A stretch of DNA of 64,000 nucleotides from Bromus sterilis (Eukaryota > Streptophyta > Magnoliopsida > Poales > Poaceae), in NCBI GenBank assembly GCA_950022295.1, contig OX465595.1, positions 431,204,270-431,268,269 on the forward strand. The letters run 5' to 3'. The notes beneath the pieces are model-generated. The model was not told where the DNA came from. It worked only from the letters and a program-made list of their open reading frames with translations, and searched no databases. Both the position numbers and the translations under genes were made by a program. Shown in pieces: positions 22,488-33,766 of the stretch. The number at the start of each line of letters is the position of its first letter. Position 1 is the first letter of the stretch.

Positions 22488-22712
22488 TTTCGGCAAAATC
22501 GCGATAAACATGGATGCATTTTTCTAGGTCATGCAATTTTTTTTTGGTAATGTTGCGAGAAACATCGTTTCGATGGAGTCGCGACAAACATCGATGCTTT
22601 CTCTCGCTACTATCCGGTGCGGTTACGATAGGGTCGTGATGAATGCCGGTGATTTCTCTCGATATGTCGGTGCGGTTTCGAGAGAGTAGTGTCGAACGTA
22701 GATGTGTTTCCT
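22488..22712. repeat. degenerate ~55-65 bp tandem repeat
   Basis: About four diverged units built from GGTGCGGTTTCG, a GTCGCGACAAACAT-like core and TTTCTC. A related series is present in the second duplication copy (24130-24310). Confidence 0.55.
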
Positions 22713-24592
22713 TTGCTATCTGCTTCCACTTCTATTCTAACACGTGATTTGCCTCATGTTCAACTTCTAGCCTTGAAAAAGATGGCATCTTCCTTTATCA
22801 CTTTATCCATGTATCCTATTGTTGCATCATCGTTGTAAAGTTGCTAAACTTTGTTGATTCTACTGTAATTTGTAACGGCTCTACCTAAACTGATTTAAGG
22901 TGAACTAAATAATGACATAGAATTTCAACAATGAAAACAATGTGTATCTTTTTCATTTTTATCTATCCTCCCTTTTCTACGCCACAAGACATGTATAGAT
23001 CTAATGTCTCTATCTCTCTTTGTCTATCACACACACATATTCCCCTTTTTTTATCTGCATTGGTCTAAACTTGATGATCGTTCAACAAGGTTTTCATCGT
23101 CTCGACGCATCAACTTAGAAAGCAACAATACTTGATGATTCTTTACCCCTCACATTATGTGATGTTGATGTTTGTGCGACCGGGATAACAAGCTTCATCC
23201 CTTCATCTTTGAGCAAGAATGGGTTGTTGGTTCCATTAGCTTCACCTCCACATGAAAAGAAACGTCGATCCTAATTGAGATGGTATAAATGTTGCCTTTT
23301 ATGTTTCAGCTTGGAGCTACATTTTAGATGACGTTACTTGTGCTACTCGGAGATTCTACTAGAAGGTAAAAAAACTTCCTAAGCTTAATGATAACTTCAT
23401 TGCCCTTATTTCAAAAAGATACAAGCCTTTTAATTCATCATTACTTTATCCTAATAGTCTATATAATGTGGTTTATAAGTTTAGGATAATAGGCTTAATG
23501 ACCATATGTCGGGTTACGACCATGACAACAAACTTTTATTCAAGGTCATAGAACTTCATGCATATCACCATTGCTTAATAAATTATGTATTGTTTTAAAC
23601 TTTCCTCTTAGAGGCATGTGATTATTATGTTAAAATGTGACTTTCATGTTAAGGATATTCACGTAAAGGGTTGCATGGTCATTTCATTCGTTTTGATGCC
23701 ATCATCAATGGTCGTATATTTGAAAAAATATGGACGTCTCTAGGCACCCGACAAAGTTTACAGTTATAGTTGTATCTTTTTGCGGTTGCAATTAATAAAT
23801 TATCGTTTTCTCTGTGAGACACGTTGGACTCTAGTGATGTCATTGGCATTCAGTTAGGCACATATTGTTCCTCTATCTGCTCTCACATGTTTGCAGATGC
23901 TCTCATGGTTTGTGACTCTATCTCTTGATTTCCTATGTTCTCTTGTGGACAAATTTAAAGTCGTTTCTCATCGTTTTATTGCGGGTAGAAGAGGGTGTGA
24001 AATGAATGGCCAAGAGTGACGAATAATAATCGACTACCACCACATTATCAATGTGTTGTTGCCCCCTGCCATTAGAAAAAAAATGCATGTGGGCATTGAC
24101 CGGGAGAGGTGTTGTACTCTATTTTGTGGATGTCGGGGTGGTTTCGGCAAAGTCACAACAAACATGGACGTATTTTTCTAGGTGTGCGGTTCAGACAAGG
24201 TCGCGACAAACATATTCCAATATAGTCGCGACAAGCATTGATATTTGCACTATTCGGTGAGGTTTTTGACGAAGTTGTGACAAGCATTGATACTTTATCT
24301 CAATATGATAGTGCAGTTTTGACAGAGTCAATAAATGAACATCAACGTGTTTCCCTCGTTGTTGCCTCCTCCAATTATATTCTCAACGTTGCCTTGCCTC
24401 CTATTCTCCTAGCCTTGAAAAATAAGTCATATTTCTTGGTCTACCCTTCTATGCTATTGTTACACCACCATTGCAACTTTAATATACTTTGTTGACCTTG
24501 ATCCACTTTGGATTACCTTGGCTCTATTGATTCAAGGTGAGTGAGAACATGTCATCGAGTTTCAACAGCGGAAACAAAACATATTTATCCTG

Positions 24593-25056
24593 AATGCGGA
24601 TTTTGTACATGTGTAAGCGGGTACATGTGATATATTATCCGTGCGTTGTTGTTTGAGATTTCTGCCAAAAAATTCTATATTTTTTTCACTATGCGTTTAT
24701 TTTTATTATAGCTTTCATAAGATGTAGTTATTTGAATACATATCATAACTTTCTACCAACATATATGAAATGGAACTTAAGATTGCTTCATTGTTTGTAG
24801 GATTCTAAAAACATAGGAGCAGGAAAAGCGTATGACTAATATGCTATTACGTATTGGTTCCTATATGATTTGAAAATGCATGGTTCAATTCACTGGAAAA
24901 AGGAAGAATTTTCCTTAAGGATTAGGTACATTGCATTGGTTTTTGTATAACATATGCAATATGTCTAGCACAGTTTTTACGGATCTCAAAGCAATATTTT
25001 AGCATTGTGCAGACATGATATCACATGTACCCGCTTGTACATGTACATATGCATTT
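24593..25056. mobile_element. ~460-bp MITE with ~35-bp inverted ends
   Basis: The left end contains TGTACATGTGTAAGCGGGTA followed by CATGTGATAT. The right end is its reverse complement with few changes (TGTACATGTACAAGCGGGTA). The interior is AT-rich and non-coding. It is present only in the second copy of the duplication, so it inserted after that event, or the first copy lost it. Confidence 0.7.
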
Positions 25057-25283
25057 CTGGAGTACCTTTTATGTTTCATCTTGGAGCTACATTGTAGATG
25101 GTGATGCTTGTGCTACCAAGAGATTGTACTATAAGGTAAAATTTCTCATATAAGCTAAATGATAACTTCATTGCCCTTATTACAGAAAGAAACAAGCCTT
25201 TTAACTCATCGTCTGCTTTTGTTTGCATAGTTCAACTCACGTTTATGGTGGTACTTGCACTGCATTGTCTTTTTTATATCAAT

Positions 25284-25494
25284 TGATCGTGCAAGTGACA
25301 AGGCAATACTGACGAAGATCGACGAATTGGACGTTATAAGGGAAACCGGTATTAACTCTATTTGTTTTTATTTTTGTACATATGTCTATCTGTATGACCT
25401 AGTGCTAGCTTGTCATGATAGATAGCTCTATAGATAATGTTATCTTAGTAGTTCATGTTTTCCTATGATTATTTTCAAATAGTAGAGTGCATAA
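25284..25494 (+). repeat. fragment of a family B 3' internal region
   Basis: About 210 bp aligned by eye to 48736-48950 of element B (GATCGTGCAAGTGA, CTGACGAAGATCGACGAA, GAGT-CATAAT). Cut on its right by element A1. The missing remainder is not found to the right of the nest. Confidence 0.6.
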
Positions 25495-27133
25495 TGATAC
25501 GTCCCAAACGTATCTATAATTTCTGCTTGCTCCATGCATGTTTTGTGTGACTTTTTCATGATTTGCTTGAACTTTCATACACTTTTGAGCATATTTGGAA
25601 TAATCTATTAACCCAGTGCACCCAGCTGCCAGTTGTTGTTTTCTGTTGTTTTTGTATTTCAGGTTTTCTGGCCATTAAAAGTGCTTCAAAAAATCCGGAA
25701 AAATCAGATAAAAAATCAGCGACCCAGAAGCTTCCGGAATAACCAAGGCAGCGGAGGGGGGCCACCACCAGGAGGGTCCCTGGCGCGACCCGACCGTAGG
25801 CCGCGCCAGGAGGCCTCCTGACTGCCTGGTGGGTCCCCTCGACACCCCCTCCGCCTATATTTAGCCCTCGGGGTGGAAACCCCTAATATCGATCTCTTTT
25901 CCGCGATCTCGCCTCTGTACCGCCGCCGTCGCCGCTTCAAGATCGGGGCTGCCTGGAGAAGCTGCTCCGGCACCCTGCCGGGAGAAGCTACCCCCTCCGG
26001 GAGACCATCCATAGCCATGGACACCTCCCGTATGTACCGTGAGTAGTTTCCCTTGGACCATGGGTCCGTGACCAGTAGCTATGTGATGTTCCTCTCCCCT
26101 CTTTGTGCCTCCACTTTCGAGACCTCGTGAGCTGCCTCACATGATCGAGGCACCTTTGTAATTTTCTGCGTTGCTATGCTGAGTTTGTTAGGATCTGATG
26201 GATTATGAGACTATGTTCAGATTGTGATGAGTAATATATTTGGTTCTTCTCTTTTATATTTTGTTCTTGAGTAAATTCTTGCATGTTCTCCGTTGCCGTA
26301 TTTTACTTTGGCCAAGTGATTTGTTGCAACTCCAAGAGGGAGCGTTATGCTTGATTGTGGGTTCATCCCCTTGATGTCTAGCTTGAGTGACAGAAACATG
26401 ATACTAGGGGATGTGTTGTTGCCACCAGGGATAAAACAACGGTGCTTGTATCCGTGGATGCAAAGATTGTTTACTTTACGCAAAGTTCTTTTAATGCAGT
26501 TGTCTGTTGCTTTGGATTTACGCTTTGGGTGGGATTCGCAACTTAATACCAGCGAGATGTTCTGGATAGATATCTCAAGGTGGATGATTCGTAGTAGATG
26601 CAGATGGATTTCGGTCTACTTACCTTGGCGTACTGCCCATTGCTTTTGAGCCCTTCCTTTCTTTGCAGCATAGTTAGCATTGCGGTGCCTTCATAATCCT
26701 GTCAATTGCCCAACTGTGATTTGTTTACCTCGATAGCACTTTTATCGTCTTTTGGGAGAGAGACATCACTAGCGAAAATCACGGGACCCCGGTCCATCTT
26801 CATATCACTGTTTACATCCTTAGTGTACTTTTCAGTTGCTATCACTATTATTATCCCGTGCATTTTATCCTTTGTAAACAGCAAGGCCGGAGGAATTGAC
26901 AACTCCTCTGTACTCGTTGGGAGCAAAGTTATTTGTATCTGTGTGCAGGTCCAGGTGAAGTTAGCAACCTCGGTTGTGAACGGCGCCATTGTTCACTTTA
27001 CCACCTTCTTGTATTTCTGTGAGTCCTACGGGAGACAAACCCTATCCTCTACATAGGGGAAATTTTCTGCTATGCTACATCTCACCTTCCACTTGGGGTA
27101 ACCAACGAGGAGTGAGAGATCCTCACCGTATCA
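25495..27133 (+). repeat. 5' LTR of A1
   Basis: 1639 bp. In order: an imperfect GC-rich inverted repeat (CCTGGCGCGACC / GGCCGCGCCAGG, 25779-25810), a TATA box (TATATTTA, 25856-25863), a micro-ORF (26017-26046), a splice-donor-like GTGAGT (26039), an acceptor-like GTGTGCAG (26941-26948) and the terminal CGTATCA. Confidence 0.9.
26017..26046 (+). CDS. LTR micro-ORF (9 codons)
   Basis: Reads MDTSRMYRE-stop in the transcribed leader of A1. The last codons overlap GTGAGTAG, which also looks like a 5' splice site. Equivalent frames exist at 32649-32678, 38899-38928, 39538-39567, 57212-57241, 42821-42847, 50805-50831 and, on the minus strand, 60922-60948. Translation is unproven; the conservation may reflect the splice signal. 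Confidence 0.4.
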   Translation: MDTSRMYRE

Positions 27134-27287
27134 AGCCAATTTCTGGCGCCGTTGCCGGGGAATCCAGTCTACAAGATAGGGGAGTTGCACACTATCTTTT
27201 ATCTTTGCTTTTTAGTCTTGTTAGTTTACCTTTCAGTTTTTACTTTTGTGTCCCTTGTCAAAAATACCAAAAATACCTGCTGCTACT

Positions 27288-29332
27288 ATGGGTTCCAATG
27301 AAAACACCAAGTTGTGTGACTTCACTAGTCACAACAAAGTGACTTTATCTGCACTCCTATTGCTCCACCTGCTACTTCAGCACCTTCTTATGAGATTAAA
27401 CCTGCTTTGCTGAACCTTGTTATGAAAGATCAATTCTCTGGTGCTAGAGATGATGCTGCTTTGCACTTAAATAATTTTATTGAGGTTTGTGATATGCAAA
27501 AGTACAAAGAAGTAGATGGTGAAATAGTTAAGCTTAAGATTTTTTACTTTCTCTTTGAGGGATGAAGCTAAAATCTGGTTTCAATCCTTGCCTAAGAATA
27601 GCATAGATTCTTGGGATAAGTGCAAGGATGCTTTTATCGGGAAGTACTATCCCCCTGCTAAAATTATTCAATTGAGGAGTAACATTATGAATTTCAGGCA
27701 ATTGGATAATGAACACGTTGCCCAGGCATGGGAACGTATGAAGATGCTTGTCAAGAACTTCCCCACACATGGACTGACTACCTGGATGGTTATCCAGACT
27801 TTTTATGCAAGCTTGAACTTTACCTCGCGGAACCTGTTAGATTCGTCCGCGGGAGGAACTTTTATGTCAACCACACTTGGTGGTGCCACAAAGCTACTTG
27901 ATGAGATGATGCTGAACTACTCTCAGTGGCACACCGAAAGATCTCCAACTGGTAAAAAGGTAAATTCTGTCGAGGAGATCTCCTCTCTAATGAAAAGGTT
28001 GACCTTATCATGTCTCTACTTACCAAGCAAGCTCCTATTGATCCTCAGGATGTTCCTTTAAATTCTTTGGTTGCTCAAGAACAAATAGATGTGAACTTTA
28101 TATCTAGAAACAACTTCAACAATAATGCTTATAGGAGTAATTTTGGTAGCAACAATCCTAGGCCTTTCCCATCCAACAACTATGGGAACAACAACACTTA
28201 TCCTAGCACCAAAAACTCCACCTCTGAACTAGAGAGTATGCTTAGAGATTTTATCACTACCCAAAAAGCCTTAAACAAGAATGTGGAAGAAAAACTAGCT
28301 AAATTAGATAATCTTTGTTTGAAGGTAGATAACTTAGCCCTTGATGTTGAGATGTTAAAAATTAGAACCTCTCCCCTTGAGGAGAGTAAGGTCACTCCTA
28401 TTAATGCTATCCAGTTACAAATCAATGAAAACATTAGGATGATGGCTAAACTTAAAGAGAGATGGGCTAGAGAAGAAGAGGAAAGAATTAAGAGCCTTCC
28501 TACCTACCACACAGTAGCCACTATCCAAGTAGTTGAGGATGTCCAAACAGTTAGCACCCATCACACCCCTAGTCCCACTGGACCTATCAATGGTGATGCT
28601 ACCACCTCAACCATAGATGAAGCAACCTCTATGAACATAGAGGCTTTCAAACAAGTGAGCCTAAATGATATCACTACCTCCTTGATAGATAGTAGTGACC
28701 TAGACTTTGACAACTGCACTTTACCTGAAGTTATTGGTTTCCTACACAAGATGTCTAGAGACCCCCACACTAGCACACTTAATCTTGCCTTCACAGAGCA
28801 TATCACCAATGCTCTAATCAAAGTTAGGGAGGAGAATCTTAGATTAGAAGCCTCCATACCTAGGAAGCTAGAAGATGTTTGGGATCCTATGATAAAAATC
28901 AAATTGAATAACTTCTCTTGTTATGCTCTTTGTGATGTTGGAGCAAGTACCTCTGTTATGCCCAAAAGAATGTATGATATGCTTGAATTGAAACCTTTTG
29001 ATTCTTGTTCTTTTGGTGTTTGTCTTGTTGATTCTTCCGTAAAGAAACCTTTGGGGAAGATCGACGATGTTCTTATCATTGTCAATGACAATTATGTTCC
29101 CGTTGATTTTACTATTATGGACATTGAATGTGAACCTTCTTGTCCAATTATTTTGGGACGTCCTTTTCTTCGCACAGTTGGTGATGTTATTGACATGAAA
29201 GAGGGGAATATCAAATTCCAATTCCCTCTCAAGAAAGTGATGGAACATTTCCCTAGGAAAAAGATTAAGTTACCTTTTGAGTCCGTCACACGGGCTAGTT
29301 ATTCTCTTGAAAAACTTGATCTTCTGCTTTAA
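27288..29332 (+). pseudogene. A1 gag-protease, frameshifted
   Basis: Starts MGSNENTKLCDFTSH. The capsid region (WFQSLPKNSIDSWDKCKDAF, AWERMKMLVKNFPTHGLTTW) matches plant Retrotrans_gag. The C-terminal protease has CDVGASTSVMPKRMYDMLEL and IILGRPFLRTVG. Comparison with A2 shows three single-base indels, near 27340, 27540 and 27990, which break the frame. Between capsid and protease lies a coiled-coil segment (TTQKALNKNVEEKLAKLDNL then LKVDNLALDVEMLK) unlike the one in A2. No zinc knuckle was seen. The frame ends at 29332 and no pol follows. Confidence 0.85.
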
Positions 29333-32120
29333 GCCTAGCTAATGGCTCTAAAGAAGCGCTTTCGGGAGGCAGCCCGCAACGAATTTAGGTTTTTATTTTT
29401 GCTTTTCTTCTGTTCTTACTGGTCTTGATGATTGTTACTACTGTAGCAACATCATTGTATCTTTACTTTCTAAGCTTTGTGCCTTTTATAGCCTCATACG
29501 ACAAGGGAAGTAAAAGTTGTGACATGCTGTCCAGAAAACATATTATGTCCTCGTGACTAGAAAAATCATGGAAAAATCCCAGTTCATCTTTTTGAGCTGA
29601 AATGTTTACACAGCATGCTCTATACAATTACGAAACTTACGTATGTTCTGAGTTTTTTTATTTGAGTTACATAAGTACCCCTAAAAAATTTGTTTCTCTC
29701 TGCTGTTCTGTTTTTCACAGATTCTGCCACGTTTTGTCTCTCCTTACTTTTGCAAACCTTAAGCTTGCTTTTTCTTTGCAAAAACTTTTTGGAAATCTTA
29801 AGAAACAGTAGCTCTTCAAGATTATCTTTATTTCCAGCAAAGGAAAAATTATATTAATAGGGTACTAACCTCTCTAATCAGTCTACAATGAGTTATGTAT
29901 GAAGGGAGTTTTCAAGTGTGCGATGGAAGATGATGAAAGAAGATCCTGGAGTGTCAAACACTCAAGCTTGGGGATGCCCATGTGCACCCCCAATAAATAT
30001 TCAAGGAGACTCAAGCGTCTAGGCTTGGGGATGCCCCCGTGCATCCCCTTCTTCATCAACAATTATCAGTTCGTCTCTCGTTGCACTATATTTTTATGGC
30101 TTCATGCGTTATGTGCTATACTTGGAGCGTCTCGCTCTTTACTTTTCTAGGTTTTTTTTTTGCTTTGTTTGCTGTAGTAACAAGTTAGATCCCATCTTAC
30201 TCTTTTGTGTGGGAGAATTACACGCTCCGCTTGAATTAGAACTCCTCATAGGATTTGCATGCTTTTTCTTTTAGCTGTGAGTTGTTCTTTTTCTTTTCTT
30301 AGTTGCTGCCCGGTTTAGTTGTAGTGCTTTAGTTTTTCTAGAACTTTTCTTTTGTTTTAGGTTGAACTTTCTATAGGTTGCATGTTTTATCTTGTTAGAG
30401 AGTTTTCCTGTTGCGCTGAGTTTTGTGTCATGACTAGAAGTAGGTAGTTGAAGTTGCTTTTCTCTTTGTAGTAGTAACTTGCAATAGTTTTGAGGTATTG
30501 ACTAGATTAATGTTTGAACTTTTGGTGTCAAGAGCTCGAGCCTATTAGTGATAGATGTCGTATTTTGGGCAATCCGTGTGTTTTTTCGAAAACCAAAAAC
30601 CCCTGTAGAGAACTCTAGCTACTAGATGGATCACTAACCTCTGGAGGGTTCGAATATTAAAGAACACTCACGTACCATGAGTCGAGGATGCGCAAGGATA
30701 ACCAAACCCCCATACACTCCTCCTCGGGGTACTTGTCTCTTTGTGAACCTCCTGATTAGATTGAGAGTTACCGATAATAAGTGCATGAGTTCTTCAGACA
30801 AATGTGAGTATTTGAAAGTTGACACTTCCACCCACCTATACTTTTTCTAGCCTCTTCGGTACCGTGCATTGCCCTTTCTCACCTTGAGAGTTGGCGCATA
30901 CTTCGCCGGTGCATCCAATCCCTTGGCACGATACGCTCTGTCATCATAAGCCTCCTTATATCTTTCCTCAAAATAGTCACCATACCTACCTACAAGGCAT
31001 TTCCATAGCCTTTCCGAGATACATTGCCATGCAACATCCATCTTTTCATGACTTGATCCTCATGTCATACCTTTGCATCATGATAGTTATATCTTCTTTA
31101 TGTGATTACCTTTGTAAAGTGTGAAAGATCTCCTATATTCTTGTAAAATATAGAGTGTTGCCCCTAAAGTGAGGAAAAGATCCCAAAGAGGACAAAATCA
31201 AAAGATCCCAAAGAGGACAAATGAGAGTTAAATACAAAGAGCCATTGAGGCCACCAAAAAAATACAAAAAATAGAAAAAAGAGAAAAAGAAAAATAAAAA
31301 GAGAGAAGGGGGCACACTGCTATTCCTTTTGAGAGATCCACACTAGTACTTCATCCTCTATCCCTTGTACTCCATAGAGATCATCATCATGCATATAGCT
31401 ATGTGGGGACCTTCACACTATAGAAATTGGCTTGTATATTCCAATGATGAGCCTCCTCAAACGAGCTCTAGGTCTTCTTGAGCAAGCAAGTTAGATGCAC
31501 CCCCACTAGTTCCCTTGGAAGAGCTTTTTAGCTCACATGTGCATCCGTTGCATGGCAATCCCTACTCCTCACATCATATCTATCATATGGCCTTCTCTCG
31601 GATATGATTGTCCTCATTGATGTGAGCCTTTCACACCTTTTTGTCTTCCTCCTCCACCTTCTTTATGTTTCGCCTTTTAGGTGTCAACTTTCTTGCTCAC
31701 GTTCATCCATTGCATGAGTGCTCAAAATATCGAAAGGGAGTGGATCAGTTTGACTTGTACCTGACTAGTGGTCTGGGGACGAGTCAAGATAAGAATCCAA
31801 AGGAAACCAAGTGTGAAACTTTAGTAGATAGTTGTTCTCAACAACCTTTTTTCTCTCTTTTTCCCAGTCCCCTGCTTGCACGCAAACACCATCTGGAGAC
31901 ATTCGAGTCACGAACATTGAGAGCTCTTGCACCTTTTGTTCTTTTGTTGCTTATGTCAATGCTAATATAGACTCTTGCTTGTTAAGACTTGAATTGAATT
32001 GCATGGTTTGATTGCTTTACTTACAAAGTTCTTATATAGTTGTGTGGCATGTCACCACATAAATTATGTTTGTTATCATTTACCTACTCGAGGACGAGCA
32101 AGAATTAAGCTTGGGGATGT
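29333..32120 (+). other. A1 3' internal region
   Basis: Non-coding apart from a small frame at 29899-30150. It carries a conserved word GCGCTTTCGGGAGGCAGCCC (29356-29375), two internal polypurine-tract-like motifs (29964 and 30021), an A-rich stretch (31245-31305), the word CTACTCGAGGACGAGCAA near the 3' end and the true polypurine tract. Confidence 0.7.
29899..30150 (+). CDS. small conserved frame in family A 3' region
   Basis: 83 codons beginning MKGVFKCAMEDDERRSWSVK. Related open frames are at 36074-36364 (96 codons) and 54526-54768 (80 codons), sharing the first ~75 positions without indels. It includes two SLGMP/GLGMP repeats, which are translations of the internal AAGCTTGGGGATG motif. 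It is Cys- and Leu-rich at the C-terminus. No known family. Many replacement changes between copies argue against strong protein constraint. Confidence 0.3.
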   Translation: MKGVFKCAMEDDERRSWSVKHSSLGMPMCTPNKYSRRLKRLGLGMPPCIPFFINNYQFVSRCTIFLWLHALCAILGASRSLLF

Positions 32121-33766
32121 TGATACGTCCCAAACGTATCTATAATTTCTGCTTGCTCCATGCATGTTTTGTGTGACTTTGCCATGTTTTGCTTGAACTT
32201 TCATACACTTTTGAGCATATTTGGACTAATCTATTAACCCAGTGCACCCAGCTACTAGTTGTTGTTTTCTGCTGTTTTTGTATTTCAGGTTTTCCGGCCA
32301 TTAAAATTGCTCAAAGAAATCCGGAAAAATCAGATAAAAAATCAGCGACCCGGAAGCTTCCGGAATAACCAAGGTAGCGGAGGGGGCCCACCACCAGGAG
32401 ACCAGGAGGGTCCCTGGCGCGGCCCCACCCTTGGCCGCGCCAGGAGGCCTCCTGGCTTCCTGGTGGGTCCCCTTGACACCCCCCTCCGCCTATATTTAGC
32501 CCTCGGGGTGGAAACACCTAATATCGATCTCTTTTCCGCGATCTCGCCTCTGTACCGCCGCCGCCGCTTCAAGATCGGGGCTGCCTGGAGAAGCTGCTCC
32601 GGCACCCTGCCGGGAGAAGCTACCCCCTCCGGGAGACCATCCATAGCCATGGACACCTCCCGTATGTACCGTGAGTAGTTTCCCTTGGACCATGGGTCCG
32701 TGACCAGTAGCTATGTGATGTTCCTCTCCCCTCTTTGTGCCTCCACTTTCGAGACCTCGTGAGCTGCCTCACATGATCGAGGCACCTTTATAATTTTCTG
32801 TCGTTGCTATGCTGAGTTTGTTGGGATCTGATGGATTATGAGACTATGTTCAGATTGTGATGAGTAACATATTTGGTTCTTCTCTTTTATATTTTGTTCT
32901 TGAGTAAATTCTTGCATGTTCTCCGTTGCCGTATTTTACTTTGGCCAAGTGATTTGTTGCAACTCCAAGAGGGAGCGTTATGCTTGATTGTGGGTTCATC
33001 CCCTTGATGTCTAGCTTGAGTGACAGAAACATGAGACTAGGGGATGTGTTGTTGCCACCAGGGATAAAACAACGGTGCTTGTATCCGCGGATGTAAGGAT
33101 TGTTTACTTTACGCAAAGTTCTTTTAATGCAGTTGTCTGTTGCTTTGGATTTACACTTTGGGTGGGATTCGCAACTTAATACCAGCGAGATGTTCTGGAT
33201 AGATATCTCAAGGTGGATGATTCGTAGTAGATGCAGATGGATTTCGGTCTACTTACCTTGGCGTACTGCCCATTGCTTTTGAGCCCTTCCTTTCTTTGCA
33301 GCATAGTTAGTAGTGCGGTGCCTTCATAATCCTGTCAATTGCCCAGCTGTGATTTGTTTACCTCGCTAGCACTTTTATCGTCTTTTGGGAGAGAGACATC
33401 ACTAGTGAAAATCACGGGACCCCGGTCCATCTTCATATCACTGTTTACATCCTTAGTTTACTTTTCAGTTGCTATCACTATTATTATCCCGTGCGTTTTA
33501 TCCTTTGTAAACAGCAAGGCCGGAGGAATTGACAACTCCTCTGTACTCGTTGGGAGCAAAGTTATCTGCATCTGTGTGCAGGTCCAGGTGAAGTTAGCAA
33601 CCTCGGTTGTGAACGGCGCCATTGTTCACTTTACCACCTTCTTGTATTTCTGCGAGTCCTACGGGAGACAAACCCTATCCTCTACATAGGGGAAATTTGC
33701 TGCTACGCTACATCTCACCTTCCACTTGGGGTAACCAACGAGGAGTGAGAGATCCTCATCGTATCA
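32121..33766 (+). repeat. 3' LTR of A1
   Basis: 1646 bp, TGATACG to CGTATCA. It contains a perfect 12-bp inverted repeat CCTGGCGCGGCC / GGCCGCGCCAGG (32413-32424 and 32433-32444), a TATA box (32491-32498) and the micro-ORF at 32649-32678. Confidence 0.9.

Larger units (their letters stand above)
22285..25210 (+). repeat. tandem segmental duplication upstream of the kinase
   Basis: 22285-23430 and 23965-25210 are diverged direct copies about 1.68 kb apart. Shared blocks include GTGAAATGAATGGCC, GACTACC-CCACATTATC, GTGGTTTCGGCAAA, and, later, TTGGAGCTACATT and GATAACTTCATTGCCC (23391 and 25158). Copy 2 carries a MITE (24593-25056) and lacks part of copy 1. No protein-coding gene is recognised; small frames in it look fortuitous. 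Confidence 0.7.
25495..33766 (+). mobile_element. family A Athila-like LTR element A1 (non-autonomous)
   Basis: LTRs at 25495-27133 and 32121-33766 both run from TGATACG to CGTATCA. PBS TGGCGCCGTTGCCGGGGA (27144-27161) is complementary to the plant tRNA-Asp 3' end, and the polypurine tract AAGCTTGGGGATG lies at 32107-32119. The interior encodes only Gag and protease (broken) and about 2.8 kb of non-coding 3' sequence. No reverse transcriptase, RNase H or integrase is present. The tRNA-Asp site and Gag type point to Athila-related elements common in Triticeae. The flanks CATAA (left) and GTGGG (right) do not match, so the present ends are not a simple insertion. Confidence 0.85.

Noticed and set aside
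27144..27161. tRNA-like 3' sequence
   Set aside because: Only the 18-nt complement of a tRNA-Asp 3' end is present, directly after an LTR; it is a primer-binding site, not a tRNA gene.
27134..32120. Hidden reverse transcriptase or integrase in A1
   Set aside because: I looked for YxDD, zinc-finger and DDE motifs on both strands in A1, A2 and B interiors and found none; the space after gag is non-coding.
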